Both the position numbers and the translations under genes were made by a program. Shown piece by piece: positions 5,529 to 9,379 of a stretch of 9,379 nucleotides of DNA. Positions within the stretch are counted from its first letter, which is position 1. Each line of letters begins with the position of its first letter. The notes below the pieces were generated by a model. That model ran no database searches and was not told the DNA's origin. It worked only from the letters and a program-made list of their open reading frames with translations. The stretch is from Flavobacteriaceae bacterium. GTDB lineage: Bacteria > Bacteroidota > Bacteroidia > Flavobacteriales > Flavobacteriaceae. The stretch covers positions 51,913 to 61,291 of the forward strand of contig NVSY01000013.1 in the NCBI GenBank assembly GCA_002401385.1, in the 5' to 3' direction.

Positions 5529-6983
5529 TTAATTCCTAATAAGTTCCTGGATATGTTCTAGCATTTCTATCGCAGTTTCACTACCAGGATTCAAACTCAA
5601 TGCTTTTTCGTAATTCTTCTTTGCCAATACCAATTGATTGTCTTTTAAATACCCTTCGCCCAAACTATCAAAGCAATTAGAAGAAGTTGGATTTTCTTTA
5701 GTATTCAGTTCAAAAATCTGTATAGCCTCGGTTGTTTTAGATTGATTTAAGAAGGTGTAACCAATTGAATTTAATGTGTTTTCATATGAATATGAAGTTT
5801 TCTTATCTAAATTTGTTTCTGGGTTTTCTTTTTTTACCAGATAATAATTTGTGATGGCCTTCTGAATATCATCTTGTAAAAAACTTCTTACTATTTTATA
5901 CTGAACATCTGCTTTTTCGTTTTTTAATTGGGCATCTACTATTCCTGCAACTTTATTGATAATATCATTATGAACAGGAAAATATTTATAGCCATTGGTC
6001 AACAAAACAATTGTCAAATCTTTAGCTACAAATTTCCAAACTCCTGTATGTGCACCTCCTGTAAAGCCATAGGACTTATTGCCTTTAAAATTGTACACAT
6101 GCCATCCATGTAAAAATGCATCTTGTTTATTCGTAAATTCAAAAGGTTTCCACAACTGCCTTTTCTGAGCTGTTTTCAATAAAAAATCACTATCAAACAA
6201 TGTATTCCATTGTATCAACTCTTTTAAACTTGAATTGATACCATTGGCAGCATAAAATCGAGAAGTTCCTTTGATCTCAAGGTTAACGTACTGCTTTTTC
6301 TCTATATTATAATCGTAACGAACAGCCCTATTTAAAAATCTATCTGTAAAATCTGATGACATAACCACCGCATTTCCAGCATTTGGAAACTGGTTTTCCA
6401 AAATAAATTTTTCGAAGGAAGTTCCCGACACTTTTTCTATAATTTGAGCCAACAACCAATAATTGGTTTGATTGTATTCAAATTGATTCCCTACAGGAAA
6501 GTGTCTTTCCTCTTTTATTAATTTCCCCCAAGCTTCTTCATCAGACAAATGCCATTCCATAAAATGAAAATCTGGCAATCCAGAAGAATGAGTCAAAATA
6601 TGTTTGATCTGTACATCTTGCCAACTTTCAGGTAAATTACGAATATAAGTAGCTACAGTATCATCTAAGGAAATTTTATGCTGTTGCACCAATTGCATTA
6701 CCGCTGTGCTCACCATTAATTTAGTCACAGAATATAATGGGAAAATAGTTTTATCACTCACCTTTGTGTGTTTCTCTCTGTCCGATTCTCCAAAATAACC
6801 TTCATAAACAAGCTCCCCATTATTAATCACCCCCAAGGCCAATCCAGGAATTTCCTGTATATCCATTTGCTGTTTAATATATGTTGTAATTTCTTCTTTA
6901 TTAAGCGCTTTTACGGGTTCCTTTTCACAAGAAACAATGAGTATTAAAGCTGTAAAAAGCAACAAGGATGTTATTTTATTCAT
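5529..6983 (-). CDS. Serine hydrolase lipoprotein (beta-lactamase/DD-peptidase family) with C-terminal TPRs
   Basis: This 484-residue envelope protein starts with a lipoprotein signal ending in L-I-V-S-C (Cys19). The beta-lactamase-like (class C/AmpH-type) domain spans about 27-350. The nucleophile motif is S85-V-T-K88. The second motif is Y170-N-Q-T-N, where the usual YxN third residue is Gln. The third is H312-T-G in G-G-A-H-T-G, replacing KTG as in many esterase-like members. I-L-T-H-S-S-G-L-P (129-137) and the L-L-A-Q-I-I-E-K-V-S-G block (177-187) are also typical. A tail (about 365-480) holds TPR-like helices, clearest at Y-E-N-T-L-N-S-I-G-Y (400-409), N-C-F-D-S-L-G-E-G-Y (436-445) and A-K-K-N-Y-E-K-A-L-S-L-N-P (454-466). 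Substrate is unknown: a peptidoglycan peptide, an ester or an antibiotic-like amide is possible. It is probably transcribed alone. Confidence 0.9.
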   Translation of the reverse strand: MNKITSLLLFTALILIVSCEKEPVKALNKEEITTYIKQQMDIQEIPGLALGVINNGELVYEGYFGESDREKHTKVSDKTIFPLYSVTKLMVSTAVMQLVQQHKISLDDTVATYIRNLPESWQDVQIKHILTHSSGLPDFHFMEWHLSDEEAWGKLIKEERHFPVGNQFEYNQTNYWLLAQIIEKVSGTSFEKFILENQFPNAGNAVVMSSDFTDRFLNRAVRYDYNIEKKQYVNLEIKGTSRFYAANGINSSLKELIQWNTLFDSDFLLKTAQKRQLWKPFEFTNKQDAFLHGWHVYNFKGNKSYGFTGGAHTGVWKFVAKDLTIVLLTNGYKYFPVHNDIINKVAGIVDAQLKNEKADVQYKIVRSFLQDDIQKAITNYYLVKKENPETNLDKKTSYSYENTLNSIGYTFLNQSKTTEAIQIFELNTKENPTSSNCFDSLGEGYLKDNQLVLAKKNYEKALSLNPGSETAIEMLEHIQELIRN

Positions 6984-7233
6984 AAAATTGTATTTGTTTG
7001 CTAGAAAGACTATTCAAAGCAATTATTGTTACATCAAAAACCATGAACAACTAAATTAAAAACAATTGTTATCTGTATAAAGTAATTCATATTTATATAT
7101 TAATTCCTATTTCAAATTAAGGAATGGTAAAGCGAGTAGTGTTAAACCTCAAAGCTAACATCTATGTGGAACAACGTAATTTACGACAAAATACTTTCTT
7201 AAAACTCACATTTGTAAATGTATATTAATAAAA
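6984..7233. other. Non-coding gap between the toxin remnant and the hydrolase gene
   Basis: These 250 bp are very AT-rich and hold no convincing reading frame. On the minus strand TAGCTTTG (7157-7150) matches the -7 box, but it is about 165 bp from the hydrolase start and has no -33 partner. A small palindrome ACATTT-GT-AAATGT (7208-7221) follows the toxin stop and lacks a U-tract. The hydrolase promoter should be here but I cannot place it. Confidence 0.4.
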
Positions 7234-7500
7234 TTACCTGTGATGAAGTACATTTAATACATAAACGCTATTCTTGGAAATATTAAAATGAACAGCAAAA
7301 AGAAAACTATTAGCATGAGCAATTTGAATATTTTTATAACGAACCATGTGATGTTCTGGGTGTATTTCTAAACCATCAATTATCGAGATAATTTCTGACA
7401 AAAATTTTCTTTTTAATTCTGGTGATATGTTTCTATAGTAATTGATACAATTTTTTAAATCCTTTTCTGCATCTTGTGTTTAGAGAACATGATAGTTCAC
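7234..7500 (-). pseudogene. RelE/ParE-family toxin interrupted by an in-frame stop
   Basis: Read from a GTG at 7500-7498, this frame gives V-N-Y-H-V-L, then TAA (7482-7480), then T-Q-D-A-E-K-D-L-K-N-C-I-N-Y-Y and continues open to a TAA at 7236-7234, 88 codons in all. The later part carries the Bacteroidota RelE/ParE pattern: E-L-K-R-K-F-L-S-E-I (28-37), R-Y-K-N-I-Q-I-A (54-61), F-L-F-A-V-H-F (66-72) and V-Y-V-L-N-V-L-H-H-R (79-88). Intact relatives are mRNA interferases or gyrase poisons of about 90-100 residues. The GTG overlaps the antitoxin TAG by one base (TAGTG), the usual coupled arrangement. The stop replaces a residue in the first beta-strand. No in-frame ATG or GTG follows until the Met in H-H-M-V-R-Y (codon 52), so a functional toxin is unlikely unless the stop is a sequence error or is suppressed. 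The last residues seem slightly short of the family. Confidence 0.75.
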
Positions 7501-7751
7501 TATATACTAATAATTTTATTTTTTGCATCTTTCCAGGGTGTAAACTCTAATGTTTCACGTTCTTGTTTGTCCAACATTATGTCCATGTGATTTTTGTAGT
7601 TTTCGGAAATCACAAAACTGTTTGCTTTCTCTTTTAAAATAAATTCCATGTAGTTTTTAAGTTTTCTACCTTCCCTATTGGCTTGTTTTTGTAATAGTTC
7701 TATTGTTTCTGTATCTAATAATATTTCTTTTCGTTTTTTCTGACGTAACAT
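7500..7751 (-). CDS. Ribbon-helix-helix-like antitoxin of a type II TA pair
   Basis: This 83-residue basic protein has the layout of an RHH antitoxin. A short strand R-K-E-I-L-L-D (7-13) is followed by helix 1, T-E-T-I-E-L-L-Q-K-Q-A-N-R-E-G (14-28), then helix 2 beginning K-L-K-N-Y-M-E-F-I-L-K-E-K (30-42). The C-terminal part, about 48-83 with E-F-T-P-W-K-D-A (69-76), would wrap the toxin. RHH antitoxins bind DNA as dimers, repress their own operon and neutralise the toxin. The gene precedes the RelE/ParE-like frame with a one-base overlap, and a 17-bp palindrome stands 24 bp upstream, fitting autoregulation. The start is the ATG at 7751. With the toxin broken, it may persist as an orphan repressor or immunity protein. 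The RHH assignment comes from pattern alone. Confidence 0.7.
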   Translation of the reverse strand: MLRQKKRKEILLDTETIELLQKQANREGRKLKNYMEFILKEKANSFVISENYKNHMDIMLDKQERETLEFTPWKDAKNKIISI

Positions 7752-7775
7752 CTTTCGTTTATTTTACGGTTAATA

Positions 7776-7792
7776 TTCGTATAACTTACGAA
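7776..7792. promoter_or_regulatory. Candidate operator of the TA operon
   Basis: TTCGTA-TAACT-TACGAA has perfect 6-bp arms around a 5-bp spacer, 24 bp upstream of the antitoxin ATG. Position and symmetry fit an autoregulatory site for the antitoxin dimer. I see no clear -7 box next to it. Confidence 0.45.
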
Positions 7793-7863
7793 AACCACAA
7801 ATAGATTTTACCCACATACTATTCATCAACAAATGTCCTACTCAAAATCTGCGACTCTGAAAC

Positions 7864-7902
7864 ACAGTATTTAAGCACTATTTCAACAATAAAACAGTAT
7901 TT
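7864..7902 (+). repeat. Repeated ACAGTATTT motif upstream of dnaE
   Basis: ACAGTATTT occurs at 7864-7872 and 7894-7902, exactly 30 bp apart, with the variant CACTATTT at 7876-7883 between them. A related CTATTTGTAG lies at 7952-7961. The spacing is near whole helical turns for the 30-bp pair. It may be a set of protein sites, or simply AT-rich sequence. Confidence 0.3.
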
Positions 7903-7946
7903 TCACAAGCAGAAATCAAACAAATACTACATTTTCAAGCAACAAA

Positions 7947-7963
7947 AACTACTATTTGTAGTT
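7947..7963. promoter_or_regulatory. Palindrome overlapping the dnaE promoter, candidate repressor site
   Basis: AACTAC-TATTT-GTAGTT has perfect 6-bp arms and a 5-bp spacer. Its last base is the first base of the -7 box at 7963-7970. A protein bound here would cover the -33 to -7 region and block transcription. Confidence 0.45.
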
Positions 7964-7970
7964 ATTTTTG
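7963..7970 (+). promoter_or_regulatory. Candidate -7 box for the dnaE-like gene
   Basis: TATTTTTG matches TAnnTTTG and ends only 4 bp before the ATG at 7975. If used, transcription would begin at or next to the start codon, giving a leaderless or nearly leaderless mRNA. Confidence 0.4.
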
Positions 7971-7974
7971 CAAT

Positions 7975-9379
7975 ATGTTTGTAAATAATCACACCTATTA
8001 CAGTCTGCGTTATGGCACTATGAGTCCCGACAGGTTAGCTACATTGTTAGTTGCCATGGGAGCTAGCACCCTTGTACATACCGATATTAACAGCTCTTCA
8101 GCTAGTTTGGATATGGTACGCTTGGCAAAACAACACCAACTAAAACCTGTTTTGGGCGTTGATTTTAGAAATGGTGCTAGGCAAGAGTTTATTTTACTTG
8201 CAAAAAACAATACTGGTTTTAAAAATTGCAATCAGTATTTAACCAGTTTTTTACATCAAACAAGCTATACAATTCCAACTAGATGTGCACAAATACCAGC
8301 TACTTTTGTTATTTATCCCTTTCAAAAGGACATAGATTTCGAATTAAAAACACACGAGTTTATAGGAGTAAAAAAAGAGGAACTTGGGAAGTTGAAATTT
8401 TCTCCTTGGAGACACCAATTGCATAATTTAATAGTCCTCCAAACCATTACTTTTGAGGATAAAAAAGGCTTTAACAGCCATCGTTTATTACGTGCTATTG
8501 ACAATAACAGCTTATTGAGCATGCTTCCCGTTTTGGAACAAGGAAGTCCAAACGACACCGTAATTGCGGTGGAAGATTTACGCCTTGCTTTTGCCGAGTT
8601 CCCGCAAATTATTACCAATACGGAGCGTTTATTATCCCAGTGTAGTATTCATTTTGAGCTATCGACAGAAAACTCTAACAATCAAAAATCATATAGTTCA
8701 AATAAAACTTTAGACTACAAATTTTTAGTAAAACTAGCCTACAGCGGTCTTTCTTATCGCTACGAAAACCCAAATAAGGCTGTCCATGAACGTATAAAAA
8801 AAGAACTGAGTATTATCAAAGAAAAAGGTTTTGTATCGTATTTTTTAATCAATTGGAAAATTTTAAAATACGCCCGCTCCAAAAACTATTTTTATGTAGG
8901 AAGAGGAAGTGGTGCCAACAGTATCATCGCTTATTTATTACGCATTACCGATGTAGATCCCATAGCATTGGATTTGTATTTTGAGCGTTTTATCAATCTA
9001 TACAGAAAAAGTCCACCCGATTTTGACCTTGACTTTTCCTGGCGAGACCGAGACGACATTACCCGTTTTATTTTTGAGCATTTTAAGCACACCGCTCTTA
9101 TCTCTGTGTACAACACGTTTAAATACAAGGCGTCGGTACGTGAATTGGGAAAGGTTTTTGGATTGCCAAAGACAGAAATAGACAAGCTTACCACACGCCA
9201 ATTTAATTATAACGGTTTAGATCAACTCTCCAAACTGGTCCTTGTTTACAGTAAGTACATCCAGGGATTCCCCAATTATTTAGGCATCCACGCAGGAGGA
9301 ATTTTGATCTCCGAAAAACCAATCCACCAATACACTGCCACGTTTATGCCTCCGAAAGGTTATGCCACTACACAATTTG
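7975..9379 (+). CDS. DNA polymerase III alpha subunit, short DnaE type (N-terminal part)
   Basis: This is the first 468 codons of a C-family DNA polymerase, cut by the right edge. The PHP domain comes first (about 1-210): F-V-N-N-H-T-Y-Y-S-L-R-Y-G (2-14) and T-D-I-N (36-39). Polymerase motifs follow: G-R-G-S-G-A-N-S-I (309-317), the catalytic P-D-F-D-L-D-F (348-354) with D351 and D353 matching the Asp pair of E. coli DnaE, and G-I-H-A-G-G-I-L-I (437-445). The window ends in T-T-Q-F, directly before the expected third catalytic Asp. The catalytic motifs begin about 50 residues earlier than in E. coli DnaE, and PHP metal ligands are altered (N4, Y8). This points to the short second DnaE of Bacteroidota, a likely lesion-bypass or mutagenic enzyme that elsewhere accompanies a Y-family polymerase, rather than the main replicase. 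No proofreading domain is visible. Confidence 0.9.
   Translation, partial: MFVNNHTYYSLRYGTMSPDRLATLLVAMGASTLVHTDINSSSASLDMVRLAKQHQLKPVLGVDFRNGARQEFILLAKNNTGFKNCNQYLTSFLHQTSYTIPTRCAQIPATFVIYPFQKDIDFELKTHEFIGVKKEELGKLKFSPWRHQLHNLIVLQTITFEDKKGFNSHRLLRAIDNNSLLSMLPVLEQGSPNDTVIAVEDLRLAFAEFPQIITNTERLLSQCSIHFELSTENSNNQKSYSSNKTLDYKFLVKLAYSGLSYRYENPNKAVHERIKKELSIIKEKGFVSYFLINWKILKYARSKNYFYVGRGSGANSIIAYLLRITDVDPIALDLYFERFINLYRKSPPDFDLDFSWRDRDDITRFIFEHFKHTALISVYNTFKYKASVRELGKVFGLPKTEIDKLTTRQFNYNGLDQLSKLVLVYSKYIQGFPNYLGIHAGGILISEKPIHQYTATFMPPKGYATTQF

Noticed and set aside
7150..7157. Minus-strand TAGCTTTG as promoter of the serine hydrolase
   Set aside because: It is about 165 bp from the start codon and lacks a -33 partner at the right distance.
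7208..7221. Palindrome ACATTT-GT-AAATGT after the toxin stop
   Set aside because: It is almost pure A/T, short, and has no U-tract; chance is likely in such AT-rich sequence.
7462..7497. Out-of-frame ATG after the toxin GTG as an alternative toxin start
   Set aside because: The frame from ATG at 7490 gives MFSKHKMQKRI and stops at once; it does not join the RelE/ParE frame.
7752..7974. Mobile-element or attachment-site boundary near the TA operon
   Set aside because: I found no tRNA, integrase, terminal inverted repeats or target duplications around it.
8010..8618. Two minus-strand open frames opposite dnaE
   Set aside because: They are antisense to a well-supported polymerase frame and show no recognisable motifs.
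8931..9201. Three overlapping open frames opposite and within dnaE
   Set aside because: All overlap the polymerase active-site coding region in other frames; DnaE motifs PDFDLDF and GIHAGG support only the main frame.

Overview
The window reads as chromosomal DNA of a member of the Bacteroidota, most likely a marine-type Flavobacteriia. The base composition is AT-rich, leaders are A-rich with almost no Shine-Dalgarno sequences, and several promoters carry the Bacteroidota -7 box TAnnTTTG. Several proteins (the KACGGP lipoprotein, the DUF4395 protein, the Crp/Fnr regulator without a cyclic-nucleotide signature, the RYKNI-type RelE toxin, the short DnaE) are of kinds I associate with this phylum.

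Layout. Positions 1-4030 hold seven minus-strand genes. In transcription order these are a PaiB-type FMN-binding protein (4030-3413), a DUF4395 membrane protein (3337-2687), a small lipoprotein (2599-2210) overlapping a Crp/Fnr-family regulator (2217-1648), a DoxX-family membrane protein (1567-1136), a DUF3817 membrane protein (1032-721) and the N-terminal part of an APC amino-acid permease (593-1, running off the left edge). A plus-strand M18 aminopeptidase (4171-5448) diverges from the PaiB gene. It converges on a minus-strand lipoprotein serine hydrolase with C-terminal TPRs (6983-5529), and the two share a strong bidirectional terminator at 5464-5503. Next comes a minus-strand type II toxin-antitoxin operon: an RHH-like antitoxin (7751-7500) and a RelE/ParE-like toxin (7500-7234) interrupted by a stop at codon 7. 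On the right edge a plus-strand gene for a short DnaE-type DNA polymerase III alpha subunit (7975 onward) begins and runs off the window.

How the genes relate. Most of the window is ordinary housekeeping or conserved accessory content: peptide degradation, an envelope hydrolase, small membrane proteins and a permease. The most informative parts are regulatory. A perfect 18-bp palindrome with FNR-like geometry lies between the Crp/Fnr gene and doxX, about 40 bp upstream of the predicted doxX start point, so the regulator may act directly on its neighbour. A palindrome also overlaps the -7 box of the DnaE gene, as expected if this probable mutagenic or repair polymerase is repressed. The toxin-antitoxin operon looks like a decayed module that kept its antitoxin and a palindrome upstream of it.

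I found no rRNA, tRNA, CRISPR array, insertion sequence or large repeat. I see no convincing multi-gene system that is wholly undescribed.
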